Positions 45,392 to 57,540 of a stretch of 64,000 bases of DNA are shown here, in pieces. The translations under genes and the position numbers were made by a program. The stretch spans positions 40,217,127 through 40,281,126 of the forward strand of contig NC_065567.1 of the NCBI RefSeq assembly GCF_022605725.1. The letters are read 5' to 3'. This DNA is from Anthonomus grandis grandis. Lineage: Eukaryota; Arthropoda; Insecta; Coleoptera; Curculionidae. The notes below the pieces were generated by a model. It worked only from the letters and a program-made list of their open reading frames with translations, was not told the origin of the DNA and did no database searches. Every line of letters starts with the position of its first letter. Positions within the stretch are counted from its first letter, which is position 1.

Positions 45392-46330
45392 TTTAAAACG
45401 ACTAAAAAAAATATTACTTTCAGTTAAGCCTTTTCACATTTTGGTTTGGTATTTAGCGCGGATATACAACAACTAATAAGGAGAAAATCGACGTAGGCAA
45501 ACGGCCTTTAACGCAAGCGCTTTATCAAGAATATCGTGGAAATTCCCAGGAAAAGAAAGATTATTGAAGGCCTCTGGCGCCACTTGGGTGAACAAACTGT
45601 TGTCGCCGCGGTTTCTCCAGACGAATATATCTAACCTATTTATGAATATCGATAATTTAATTATAGCGAATTTAAATTCAATTTTATTAAAAATACGTTT
45701 ATAATATTAATGTTCTATTAGTAATATATTGTGATATTGGGTATTTTGTCACTATTTAAATAAATATCAACTTAGAAAATACAATCTCATACGTCCAATT
45801 TATGAATAACAGAAGAAAATAGACTTATTCACGTTTACAGTAGACTTATTCATTTAGATGAAATCTTAATCCTTTAATAATTCCTTTCGTTCTATTTAAT
45901 CTCAACTTTTTAATGCAAAGTCCAATAATTCTTAAATCCAATAATTTACTTTAGGTATGATAGATTTTTTGTATAAACCCAGGAGATAAGGTTTTTACCT
46001 ATCGAGCTCTGAGTTTATTTCTTCTTTTCAATATCCTACCTAACTTGATTTTTTGATTAAAATAAAAAAAGAGGAAAATCAATTTATTGAATAAAGAATT
46101 CTAAATTAAACCAATGTTTCGGTAGGTAAATCTACTACCATTGTCGAGGTAAATTAAATTAAATATATAACTTTTTAACTTACATTTTCTTTATTTCTTT
46201 GATTTTTGCAGAAACATTTAATCAAAGATTTTCAAATTGACATTCGTTTGACTTTGTGAACCGTTTCAAAAAAATGTTAGCGTTAGCTTTATGTTATTGT
46301 AAAGGCCTCAAGAAACGCATTAAGAATTAT
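45392..46330 (-). other. 5' flank of the tipE-like gene
   Basis: 45460-45640 is GC-richer than its surroundings (GCGCTTTATC, TTGTCGCCGCGG) and might include the promoter or an untranslated exon. No core promoter motif was assigned. The rest is AT-rich. Confidence 0.3.
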
Positions 46331-46349
46331 CTGCAAAGTTTCTAAAGAG

Positions 46350-46905
46350 CTATTTTGATGACTTTATGGAAGGCCTGGCGTTCATATAGACTGTGTTTTC
46401 AGCCGCCGCTCTTCTGGTTGTATTGCTAGTTGCAATAGGCGATTTACTAATACTCTGGCCAGGACCTTACGACGTAGAGCAATGATATACCACAGTCGTT
46501 GGTAAATTGTGTTTTGTACCTTTTTTTTAATTACTTACAATATTGGCATCTCATAGATCAGTGGCAATTCACTAAGCTGAAGTCAGTTCTTGTGCTATTC
46601 TAGTGGATATGTCGTCAGCCACTTCATTCAATTGCTTTGCAGTGCTCCTTCTAGCATTGTTTGATAGATGTGTTGTCGTTCAAAAGCAGGGTTTTTTTTT
46701 CTAAGATATTAGCATATTAAGATTTTGTGTCGAAGGGCCGTACACAGCTTTAGTCGCGGAAAAAAATCTCTAGAGTTGTTGATTTCAGTCACGTCTTAAA
46801 ATTCCTGTGCCTTTGCCACACAACATTGAGTTTTTTTGTCAAGCATTGTTAGTTCGCTACTTTGTGTCCATTATATGTTGAATATTTGCATCGTTTTCAT
46901 CAAAC
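46350..46905 (-). pseudogene. RTE-like LINE remnant (ORF2)
   Basis: The minus strand carries WFDENDANIQHIMDTK near 46905-46860, FFSATKAVYGPSTQ near 46760-46730, a KEHCKAIE piece near 46640, CGISLLYVVR near 46490-46460, and KVLARVLVNRLLQLAIQPEE near 46465-46410. This order, with the WFDENDA motif before the RT entry, is typical of widespread RTE-like LINE polyproteins. Stops, shifts and deletions throughout. Confidence 0.7.
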
Positions 46906-47169
46906 CAGTCTAAAGGCCAATTCCCATCTAAGCAGCATCAAGCGGCGCGGAGCAGAGCAGCACAAAGCAGTGTTTTGAGGTATCTATTCCCACCTAAGCA
47001 GCACGAAACAGCATACGCGGCGTATCGCGGCACACAGTGTTGATCTAATAGTCAAGATGTCTCCAATCTTCATCAAGTGATTTTACGTTCCTCGCCGCTA
47101 TATGCCATGAACTTTTTCTAAGGTAACCAAATGATTAATTTAATGAGTCGAAAGATTTAGTTAACTTGC
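46906..47169. repeat. AGCAGC-rich duplicated segment
   Basis: ATTCCCATCTAAGCAGCATC (from 46920) and ATTCCCACCTAAGCAGCACG (from 46986) are near-identical direct repeats about 66 bp apart, in an unusually GC-rich patch. They resemble PIF/Harbinger-style terminal sequence, but no opposite end was found. Confidence 0.4.
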
Positions 47170-48841
47170 ATTACCCAAGCAGCACGCAAAGTCTACTATA
47201 AAACAAAATTATTTTATATTTGTTATATTAAAAGCGTATTGAACAATAAAATATTACTTAACAGCTTTAATTAAAATAATTCTGTCTTATATCCAACCAT
47301 ACATTATTTTATAAGAAAGTTTTATATACTTCATACAAAACAAAAAGCGTTGCACGTCATCGTCCGTCTCGCTGCTTACTTAAGAGCGCGGTTGCCGGAT
47401 TGTAATAAATTTAGGTATCTAAATTTGATGATAATAGGAAATTATAAGTTTCAATAATTATTAGTAGGTTATAATTTTGTTTGATTTGAATTTGTGATTA
47501 TCTGTTCTATTAGTCTAAATTCACCTGATCTCACCTACTACCTGATAATCAGGTAAAACACTTTATTTATAAAATATTGTTAAGTTTTAAATTATTAAAG
47601 TCTAATAAATATTAACACCCACCTTAATTTAAAGATTAAATGCTTAGTAATTTTGCCTAAATTTTAAGTTTTTTTCCACGTTTTTGGGCAAAGAAACAAA
47701 AAAACTATTTAACAAATATAAAATATATTAAAATAATATATAATAATACGAAAATTATATTTTTTATTTAGTAGCTATTACCACTGATCTGATTCTGTCT
47801 CGGAACTGCTAGAGGCCTAATCATTACATCCAATATGATTTATAAGAGGAAGAACATCTTGTCGATCCATTAATTTCCTCCCTCTCGGTAAGTTATTATT
47901 TATAAATAGTAACTTGCTTCTCTAACAGCGTTCAGTGAAAGCAATGAGCCTTTATTATCCCGTTCTTTCTCCTGTCACCGACTATTTAACTGCTTTGGCA
48001 TTTTGTCGATAACAATAACACGTTACACTCTGAACTTAAAATAAAGTATACTAAACACGGAAAGAAAAAATCATTCTGAACACAAGAACAAAAGGCAATA
48101 AAACTAAAAGACCAAAAGTTAATCAGCCACTATCAAAATCAATATCCCAACCAATATCGATTGCGCAACGTCGGCGTCGCATCTATTGCCAACTTATGAA
48201 CAGCGATTATTTAATCTTAGTTTTAGGAAATTCTTTTTATTTATCCAAAATCTTTAATATTCCGAAGGCGCATCAAAAATGAGATGCGAATATGCACCTA
48301 AAATACCAGTAAAATTCGTTCCGCAAGAAAATATTCGCCCGGAGAACCCTAAAATAATATTTTCCTATATTATAATAATCATTACAGCTAATCAACTAAG
48401 CCGCCATCAGAGGCATGGTGTTGTTTTCAATTTCGCCATTTATCTTTTATTTCATAGAGCTTATAAACGTTGTTAATTTTATTAATCTCTATGAGTGTGA
48501 TAAAATAATCTCAGTCGAATACAAATTGTGTTGATTGAAATATTTATATTATTCTATAATGGTATTTACATAGTCTTATAAGCTACTAATAAAACAATAA
48601 TCTAACATTAATAAAATAATTTTGTAAATGCTTTATACTGGAATCGATTTCATAATCTTATATAAAACTATTAAACGAGTTTCATGAAATAAAAATATTT
48701 TATCGTGGGCCCTTTTTTAATTTATACACGATTTATAAATGATTATAAGAGCAAGTTAAAAAAAAAAGATAAAGATTTTTTATAATGGTATAATACCGTG
48801 CTATATGATAATTTCAAGCACATTCGTGCTGCTTGGGTAAT
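47170..48841. mobile_element. 1.67-kb element with perfect 17-bp inverted ends
   Basis: ATTACCCAAGCAGCACG at 47170-47186 is the exact reverse complement of 48825-48841. The interior is AT-rich at both sides with a more complex middle (47770-48240). A short minus-strand frame, MDRQDVLPLINHIGCND then SSSSETESDQ near 47870-47790, resembles an acidic transposase N-terminus but cannot be assigned. Probably a non-autonomous DNA element. Confidence 0.6.
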
Positions 48842-48992
48842 ACGGGAAATGTAACCGTAGTTTTGCCCATATTAACAAAAAATCTGTTGGTGTGCTATTT
48901 CCATTTACTATTGATTTAACTGGATCCCTGATTTACCTTTTTAAGCAGCTACTTTTATCATCAACATATTCTTTCAAAATTTCCGGTATTGA

Positions 48993-49440
48993 CTAAGCAT
49001 TTGTGACTGTAGGTTTGAACTTCTTAAAACGCTGGACACTTGTAACACGGGATGATGGTCTTGGTTGAGTATTTGCGCTTGAAGAATAAGATAGTGTGCT
49101 TGGCAGTGAAATGAAAGACCGAAGATCTAAATTATTTTCGGCATCATAATCTTCACACAACATGTCTTCTCTTTGGCTTTGTGTACTATTTTTCACTTGA
49201 GTATCCACCTTATCGTTGCGGTATTTGGCCAACATTTGAATGTGTTCTAAAATAAATAATCGCTAGAAATTCATGAATATGAAAATAATAACGTACTCTC
49301 CTCCTTTAAGATGAGGCTGCAGAAACGCTTCTTGTTTCACAGCTTGTCCATTTTTTGTTTGCTTATTTTTTGCTGTCTGAAAAGCGTCTCTTAAAGTCTT
49401 CTATCTCTGCTTACAAACCTCGGCTAAAAAATTAATGTAA
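48993..49440 (-). pseudogene. MADF-like protein remnant
   Basis: The minus strand at about 49440-49293 reads CKQR, KTLRDAFQTAKNKQ, NGQAVKQEAFLQPHLKG, resembling the second half of a MADF domain and its SGQA..FL.PHL linker. The open frame 49235-48993 (a KYRNDKVDTQ start, Ser-rich end) may be the next exon, but no in-phase splice was found. MADF genes accompany Harbinger transposases, and a Harbinger remnant lies at 51843-52301. Confidence 0.5.
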
Positions 49441-51532
49441 TAATATTTAACTATATGTATACCGCGGAATATTAAGAAAATATATTTTTATATTGAATAC
49501 ATTATTAAGTATGGTGTTGTTTTCCAGGTTTTTGGCAAAAGGCACAGACTACCAGACACTGTCTTTTAACTTCAGAATAGGACACTCCACTATACACAAG
49601 TCAATCTTATTTGGGAGATTCTAAGAAACATCGTTATGCTACAACCCATAAGGCAACCAATATCCGTGGAATATGCCACCTATATCTCATTTGACGAAAT
49701 ATATTGCAATATGCCTGGAATATCCCACATTCTTACAGATGTACCATTAGGGATGGGAGCGCCATCTAGCTGAATGTACAAATTGTTTCTATAAGTAACG
49801 GCAAATCATGAGCAGCATCCCAAGAATCATTTTTCAAGAAAACTCGCATCGTTAATTAGTATTCTAAATAATTTATAGTTAGAATACTAATAATTAATAG
49901 AATAATTAATTAGTTTAATAGTATTCTCTTGGTAGAAAATATCCCTTTATCAGTAAATAAAATTTTGCCAAATAGACTGTGGTATTCGTAAAATTTAGCG
50001 TGCATGGTTAAATAATACTCATTTATTCTCTGATTATCATCTGGATGTAACGTGTGCAAAAATCTTGATTTAAACCGCTTATTTTCATTTCTTTTGAAAC
50101 ATCTTAAGAACTGTAACTTGCATCAAAGCTTTTTAAACTCGCTGTTGGATTCTGCTGGAGATGACTAAAAATCCTTGCATTCTGTTGATGATGCAAAATA
50201 TCGTATATGCAAAACCAATATTCCCGGCAAATATTTAACAGATATGCAGAGAACATTCACTTTTCATTATCTGTCAGAAATTTTAGTGGCATAAGTTTTA
50301 AAATAAATAAAACTTTTTCTTAATAAAGTACATATTTCATATTTAAAATTTCTTTTGTGAAGGGTAGTACCTATATTTAATATCTATTTCGTTTATTCAG
50401 TTAATATACTATTTTAAAAATTATTATTGTTTAGGTATATTGTTATATCTATATCTATACTTGTTATCTTTTGCTCCAATATACTACTCATTAGTAATTT
50501 CAACTCAAATTCGTTTATTTCTTTAAAAAAAAACAAATAACCATATTATATTTTATCAAGCTTTAAATTGTCTAAACAAATGCTATAAAATGTCGCTGTA
50601 GCGATTCCGTACTATCGTTCGTTCATTGTCTCTCACTCTCTATAACTCGGTCTTTGTGTTGTTAAAAACGTGCTTAATTTAATTTTGAAGCAATAAAAAT
50701 GCCCGATACTTAGGAGATTGTGAGTGAAATATGGACAAAATCTATTGAAGGCGGTTTGGTTCTTCATAATCTAAAAACATGTTGGTAAGTTGTATAAGTA
50801 CCTAATCTTTTTTTATTAACCTACCTCATTTTATTAACCATTTTGTTGTTTATAACAATGAAAAAGTCTTTTATCGGCAAATATAAAACATACCAAACAA
50901 TTGTTACTATTAGAATATGATACCCTATTACTTAGTGATAAAAAATAAAGATGCTCGAGTTTATTGCCATTTGAGCACAGAAGTCTTGAACAATTTTATT
51001 TATATGAAACAATTTTTAATTTTTTTATTAGGTTTACTCTATCTAGAGGAGATTCCTGATTACTTTATTTTTTAGTTCCTAGTAAAGGCAAATTAAACCA
51101 CCAATAAATTATAAAATATCCTTAACTGCGTATAACTTTTAATAACCAATAAAAGTGGACCAAATAACCAATTACATAATCAATTAGATAAAACGCGGAT
51201 CGGTCAACAAAACCAATACATCAGGGAAACACCGACCGCAATGACTGACACTCACTCGACAACTCTCGGCGCCGCGCCGCCGCTGACGGTTCCACACTGC
51301 TAATAGGGATGGGTTATAAGAATGGGAATGGATGGCGTATTTTTGATAAAGTATTTTTTTCCAACACTCTATGTTAATAATTATCTTAGGGATACCAATT
51401 ATAAAAATGTATTAGGGTAGTTATTTACCATGGTTAGTTACCAAGCAAAAGTCAAAAGATGCTAATGAATTTGTGAAGGATTTAATGGATTGCATAAACA
51501 AAAAGAAGAGCACATTGATAGTTTTTAAAGTA
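49441..51532. other. repeat-like and AT-rich stretch
   Basis: Around 49620-49740 and again 51595-51790 there are many short GGATAT/ATATCC/GGCATAT words, suggesting subterminal repeats of one DNA element that ends near GTGCTGCCTGGGAACCC (51799-51815). Between them, 50590-50720 and 51190-51300 are GC-richer without recognised content. CACCCTG at 51534-51540 followed by TA is a stray mariner-type end. Confidence 0.35.
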
Positions 51533-51842
51533 ACACCCTGTATAAATAATGAAATATACCTAGGATATATTTTTAAAGACGAAAAAATATTGTAGGGATA
51601 TGGATTAAATATATTCCCAATATATTAGCATATATTAGATATAGAAAACAAAAAGATATTTCTGGGATATATTTTATGGTGACCTGCGATATCCCGTGAA
51701 TATGCCAATTGTGATATGAGATGTTCCTGGCATATATGAATATACTAATTAAGTATTCTGGGCATATGCAGGCAGTGTATGTATGTGTATAAGCAGGGCA
51801 TGTGCTGCCTGGGAACCCACAACAGAATTATTTCAGTATTGT

Positions 51843-52301
51843 GCAAAAAAAACTGGAAAGTACTTGGACTTGAAAGTACGGCTACGATAAATGGTAGGCC
51901 TGTCACTATACAAGCACCGCCCAGAAGTGGATCCTTGTATTTTAAAAATAAAAAATCATTTTTAGTTGTGTTATTGGCTGAGGATGTGGATGCTGGAGCA
52001 TACGGTAAAAATAGCGATGGTGGAATTTTAATAATTCGAATGCAGGAAAAAGTCTTAAGAATGGAACACTTGGAATTCCTACATATCGACCAATTATTGC
52101 AAATGGCGAACCTTTACCACATGTAATAGTGGGAGACGAAGCGTTCCCTTGTAAAAGCTATTTAATAAGATCTTACTTAGGGCGCGGATTGTCACAAGAT
52201 AAACAAATTTTTAATAATCGTCTTCCCAGAGTTCGTGGAGTCTCTGAAAATGCCTTTGGGATTCATGGTCAAAAGTTTAGAATATTCTTAAATAAAATAT
52301 A
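51843..52301 (+). pseudogene. PIF/Harbinger transposase remnant
   Basis: The plus strand shows the DDE_Tnp_4 core: ATINGRPVTIQAPPRSGSLY (first Asp replaced by Asn), KSFLVVLLAEDVDAGAYGKN, SDGGIL, then after a frameshift VIVGDEAFPCKSYLIRSYL (second Asp) and NNRLPRVRGVSENAFGIHG with the catalytic Glu, ending near FRIF. It is a different lineage from the 5749-9108 element. A MITE-like end at about 51815 lies just upstream, so the N-terminal part is lost. Confidence 0.8.
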
Positions 52302-52955
52302 GATTTACCTAAAAAATGTATATGCGAAATGTATATAATATATCTCACTTTGCTATAGGAGGTTCTGATCGAACAACTAGACATTTCACCAGGAGTTAGA
52401 AATAATTTGAGGGATGATATACTATATGAAGAAAAAAGTGGAGTTCAGTAAAACCTGGAGTAAAAAGAATAAAATTCTTAAGATCTATATCTGTTGATGT
52501 ATATTTGATTGGAGCAATCGGTAGGATGTTTCAAAATATTTGGACACAATATTCTTTCAGGCAGCTCAGTAAAATCTGAAGTGTCGATTAAAGTTATTTT
52601 CAGGATTTGACTGGGCATAAAAAAACATGGATGATAAATAAAAATAAAAACACAAATTTAGTAATTGCGATCATAATTTGACAAGTTGATAAACCTGAAC
52701 CTAAATATATAAATCACGGCTTTACGAAATAAAACTTTAAGGTGTTTAAAAGGGCAAAACAATTTTAAGAATCCTTAAGAAGAATATTTGTTGAACATTC
52801 CTTTGAACATACCTTTTCACATTCATCAGATTAAGGTATTCTTATTGATATTAATTAATTAGTATAAAATCTTCAAGGCTTATTTGGTAAACTGAGAAAT
52901 GTATTCGATACAATTTTTGCTGCCAGTGCAGTGAGGATTTATTTTAATTGTGCTT
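52302..52955. other. AT-rich stretch, nothing recognised
   Basis: No gene or terminal repeat recognised. Confidence 0.35.
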
Positions 52956-52959
52956 GCAA

Positions 52960-53630
52960 CATAGTCTATATGCAGGGGCACAACATCTTAATCGTGAAAC
53001 ACAGTTACGAGATGTTGGTATGATACAGAGTGGTATAAACGTCCGCGACGTCGCATAAGAAGATTGTAACAGATTTGAGACTCGTGATATAAGAGAAAAA
53101 CATACCAGCCATTAGGCTGTAACAGAACCAATACATGATAAGTTTATTTGACTTTACGTATTACGGCAATAGGCATTAGGCAAATTCCAATATTACTGCT
53201 AACAAGCTAGAAAGTGAGTTTCAAAATCTTCATAGCGTTAGTGTGACTACTCAAACAATAAGGAATGGATTATATAAAAACAATCGAGATCCAGTTCGAG
53301 TTCTTGTACTACCCCGTGGAAATTAAGACAAACCGAAGAATATCGAAATTGCAAACTTTTTGGAGGACCACAATGTTTAAGTATTGTCATGGCCTGCGCA
53401 ATTTCCTGACTTAAATTCTAGCTAGTACTCTTGGGATATGTTAAAATGACGTGTCTTAAATCAAGGAATAGTGTTCCAGATCAGGGAAAAGGTGGTGAAC
53501 TGTATGTAAGAGAAATGACTACAAATTGAGCAAAAGAACATTGACAATTTAACTAGGAGGACGCCAAACAGATGTCGAGCTTTTTTTAAGAACACAGGTA
53601 ATCATAGACTTTATTACCAGGGATATTTTT
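52960..53630 (+). pseudogene. Tc1-like transposase remnant
   Basis: Plus-strand pieces follow the Tc1 order: an N-terminal HTH area with many stops (53020-53290, including VSVTTQTIR-like and NGLYKNNRDPVR-like runs), then FLEDHNV, LSWPAQFPDLNS (third-acidic-residue region near 53390), WDMLKRRVLNQG, and NIDNLTRRTPNRCRAFF near 53540. The central catalytic part is deleted. It is distinct from the CAGGGTG mariners. Confidence 0.65.
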
Positions 53631-54548
53631 TTCTATTAACTTTTTCAAAATTTTAATTTGAATTTTTGACATTTTACTTTTTTAAATGTCCTTCATTATT
53701 AATCACTTGGTAGTTATTCTTTCATTTAATGTCTTTTTTTGATATGTGTAGAAAGTCTGCTAAGAAAAATATTTTTTTAAATTAATTAATTTTGATTATT
53801 TGACATTAATAAAATCAGTGGATTAATCTTTATTTATTCACTTAAAGATGTATTTATTAAAATTAGAATAATATAAACTCATAAAATATAAAATAATTAA
53901 TCCCAAATATAAATTTACCATAGAAATAAATTATGTTAATAAAATCCATAACTACAATCTAAGAAACTGTTTAAACATACATTTAGACACTATTTTAGAT
54001 TGAATATCTGGTACCATGGTAATAAAATGTTCAAAAATTCTATGTATCATCCCGGGTAGCACAGATAAAAAGGTAATTTAATGTTATGTTGATTTGGGAT
54101 ATTAAACCTTTTGTCCGATGTATTATAACATAGACAGAAACGAGCCCCTCGAGGACCGAATTTCAGCAGCTGCGCTCTAGAAACTTATATTGAAGATAAT
54201 GGTTATGAGACAGTAATGTTATATTAGACCAAAATTTTGTAGGTATATTACAATAGTACCTGAATATGTAACAATATAACTCTGAGTGACTGAATATTAA
54301 TAGACGATGTCCTTGTTCTAAAAGGAATCACATCAAAAAATATTTTAGTTATATTAGTGGAAATCTAGTAATTAAGGGATAAACAAATCAAACACACGCG
54401 GTTCAGTTAAGCATCATCAAACGACTACTCGATTATTGATATTGACAGTCTGACAAAGAATCTAGAGTGTAGTATAGGCAATACGATGTTTAGATACCTA
54501 GTATCAACACTTTCATTTATCTAAATCATATTAATCAAAAACCTAAGC
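53631..54548. other. AT-rich stretch; possible copia 3' LTR edge
   Basis: A CCCGGGTAGCACAG motif at 54052-54065 resembles DNA-transposon ends. On the minus strand, TGTTGATACTAGG (ending at 54509 in plus coordinates) could be the start of the copia 3' LTR, but no second LTR copy was found to confirm it. Confidence 0.3.
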
Positions 54549-55721
54549 CTATTTCCGTTGTAAATTACAAAACATAATGCTTTTTGTTAGAACATCCGCC
54601 AACATCTCATCCGTAGACAAATACTTTAATTCTATAAATCCATTGGCAATTACCTCTCGGACAAAGTGATAGCAAACATCTATATATTTAGAGCGCTTAT
54701 GATATATAGAGTTAACAGCTAATTTCTGTGCATTTTGGTTATCATTGTGCACACTTACACGCAAAAACTTATCAAAAACTTCTGATAACAAATTCCTAAA
54801 ATATATAGCTTCCTTACAAGCTTCTGTAATAGCCATATATTCAGCTTCAGTGCTGCTCAATGCCACTATTTTTTGCCTAGTACACTACCATGAAATACCC
54901 CCCCAATACAAGATGCACATAAAACATAGAATCTTACTTATAAACAAAAACCCTTTTCTATGGGTGTGCTTATTGGCTTACAATCGCCCATGTTAAACCT
55001 TTCTAGAACCTGGTTAATATACCTTAATCTAGCAAAATTTCACTTTTGTTTTCATTTACCCTAACCCTAATGCCTAAACACTGCTTATCTAAATCATTAA
55101 TTTTGAATTTTTTAGATAAATGCCCCTTAACAGAATCTATTTCCTCTTAAATTAAATTAAAATTAAAGAATAGAAAAAAATCATCGACGTATATTGTAAT
55201 AATTGTAATAAAACTACCTGCACGTTTTATAAATAAGCATGATTCATAGTTACATTTCTCATAATTTTGACCTATCAAAACAGTTTCAACTTCGTTGTAC
55301 CATACTCGTGCAGACTGTTTCAAGTCATAAATGGCACGGTTTAATTTCAAGACACTCTGGTTTCTAGATATTTTACTGTCAAAAGACTGGTATTTCCACG
55401 AAAACCTCATGTTTGCCTTTAAAAAAAGCTGTGACAACATCTAAATGGATTATATCATAATTAAATTGCACAGACAGTGCTAACAACAACCTTAATGTTG
55501 AATACTTTACCACTGGAGAGAAGGTTTCATCGAAATCTATACCCTGCCTTTGACTCAAACCCTTGGCGACTAACCTGGCTATATAGGTAATACAATTGTC
55601 ATTATTTAATTTGGTTTTAAAAACCCATATACATTTTACCGGTGTATGGCCCTCAGGTAAATCTACTATGGTCCCATGCACAATTTTCACTGAAACTGTC
55701 CAATTCATTTGTCATGGCCTG
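54549..55721 (-). pseudogene. copia reverse transcriptase and RNase H
   Basis: RT: MNWTVSVKIVHGT, VKCIWVFKTK, ARLVAKGLSQRQGIDFDETF, IIHLDVVTAFFKG (first Asp), LNRAIYDLKQSARVWYNEV and IITIYVDDFFLFF (YVDD box near 55180). A frameshift separates 55379-55708 from 55147-55440. The connection holds QVLERFNMGDCKPISTP near 54990-55015. RNase H: VALSSTEAEYMAITEACKEA, SVHNDNQNAQKLA and KSKYIDVCYHFVRE-like residues. Stops near 54870 and 55150 break it. Confidence 0.88.
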
Positions 55722-55735
55722 TAACCTCTGGCTAC

Positions 55736-56231
55736 AGGCCATGACAAATACTATACGGTTCCAGTAATGAGATATTTCCTTCTGGAATTTCATAATTACC
55801 GAGGTGCATGGCACGACTTTCGGCAACTGTTTGGCATGTAGTTACTAGGTGTTCTGGGGTCTCTTCCTCTTCCCCACAGAATCTGCATTCACCTGTCTGT
55901 TCTAGTTTTAGTTTTCGAGAACACCGCAGGAAACTAAAACTAGAACAGACAGGTGAATGCAGATTCTGTGGGGAAGAGGAAGAGACCCCAGAACACCTAG
56001 TAACTACATGCGAAACAGTTGCCGAAAGTCGTGCCACCTCGGTAATTATGAAATTCCAGAAGGAAATATCTCATTACTGGAACCGTCACAACTACTAGCC
56101 TTTATTAAAGCCATAGGATTGTACGAAGTAATTTGACTTGAGAATAACATCAAGCAGTAATTAGAAAGGGGCACACAATAGATCTTTTAGGTCGCAGTGA
56201 AACTTCACCCTTATTTTAATCTAATCTAATC
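55736..56231 (+). mobile_element. 5'-truncated LINE inserted as a palindrome
   Basis: The insertion is flanked by the 14-bp duplication TAACCTCTGGCTAC (55722-55735 and 56232-56245) and ends in an ATCTAATCTA-type tail, with sense orientation plus. It encodes the C-terminus of an R1/Jockey-type LINE ORF2, with a zinc-knuckle-like CRFCGEEEETPEHLVTTC, HLGNYEIPEGNISLLEP-like residues and an IKAIGLYEV-like end. The first 175 bp is an inverted copy of the same piece (arms about 55750-55917 and 55930-56090, spacer about 12 bases). The left edge also carries bases templated from the target. Confidence 0.85.
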
Positions 56232-56247
56232 TAACCTCTGGCTACGG

Positions 56248-57540
56248 TTATAATTGGAAAGAGCCTCTTGTACCGACACTGGATCTCCCAGTACAGCTGA
56301 CCCGCTGGCCTGTCAGATCTGCAAGTTCTATAGCACCAATATCCTGAGCTGGAGTGTAGCTTGGATCACCCTCATCATATACTTCCTCCTCAGTCTCCCA
56401 CTCAGACAGCACATGTGTGTCAAATTTAGAGCTAGTCTCTGAGCTACTGTCTACTATTTTATTCAGATTATTCTCAGTTGCCTCTTCTACATAGAGGTCG
56501 GTGTCATTCATATCTTTCTCCATGGTATGAACGTCTCTGCTAGTACAGATCTGCCTTGTTTTAAGGTTTTACAACCTATAGCCCTTGGTTGTATCAGAAA
56601 ATCCAACTAGAATGAGTTTTTCCAATTTTTCTTTTCTTTCTTTGGAAATCTGTGTCATTGGTATACTTCTAAATACTCTGATGTGACTTACATTTGGTTT
56701 CTTGTTATAAATCATTTCATAGGATGTTTTTGGTAAATTACTTACCATAGATTTGAGATAGCAGGCTGTGTTGACGACCTCGGCCCAGAAATGCTTGTCT
56801 AAATCTGCTTCATAGAGCAAGCATCTTGCCCTTTCAACAAACGTCCGGTTTAGTCGTTCAGAAAGCCCATTCTGCTGTGGTGTATATGGGTTTGTAGTTT
56901 GGTGAAGTATTCCCTGCCTTTTGAGATACCTCTCAAATTCTGCACCAATGTGTTCACCCCCATTGGCAGTGCGCAACTGCTTCACCTTCCGGTCTAGCTG
57001 CTTCTCGATTAAAGACTGAAATTTCTTGAACTTCTCAAGGATTTTAGCCTTCATTATCCTTTCATCAAGAAATAAACAAAGGAAATTCCTCTGTAATCAT
57101 TCTGTATAGTTAAGAAATACCTTGAGCCTTCAATGGACGGTGTTTCCATTGGCCCTGCCAAATCACTATGGATAACGTCTAGTTCTCCTGTAGCTCTTGT
57201 ACCTTTATGATTAAACGATTGTCTAGACTGCTTTCCCTCGGAGCACACCACACAGCCTTTCAATTTTGCCTTTCAATCTCCACCCGACCAGGATAGTCAA
57301 TTCGATCAACCAGACCATCTCTCATCTTATTTAAATATGTTGAATCGATGTGCCCCAGTTTCCTGTGCCAGAATGTACCGCTTATGGCTTGCCCAACAAA
57401 ACCAGCGCCTGAAGTTTTAGTAACAATTTTATATACCATTGCTTATAAAAGCCTTTGCCACAAGAATCTTTTAACTGCTGTAAATTCTGCAACAGTTCTG
57501 CACAAAGTCAACAGAATTTCCCGTTTCTATTAATTGTCTA
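56248..57540 (-). pseudogene. copia GAG-pre-integrase, integrase and linker
   Basis: WHRKLGHIDSTYLNKM precedes the zinc region ending CVVCSEGKQSRQSF. The first catalytic Asp is in LDVIHSDLAGPMETP; the position of the second reads LRTANGGEHIGAEF, with Ala where Asp is required; the Glu is in PQQNGLSERLNRTF. The end VRFRS-like segment and MIYNKKPNVSHIRVF belong to the copia core. The linker 56523-56248 is very acidic. A frame change occurs at about 57054. The Asp-to-Ala change alone would abolish strand transfer. Confidence 0.85.
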
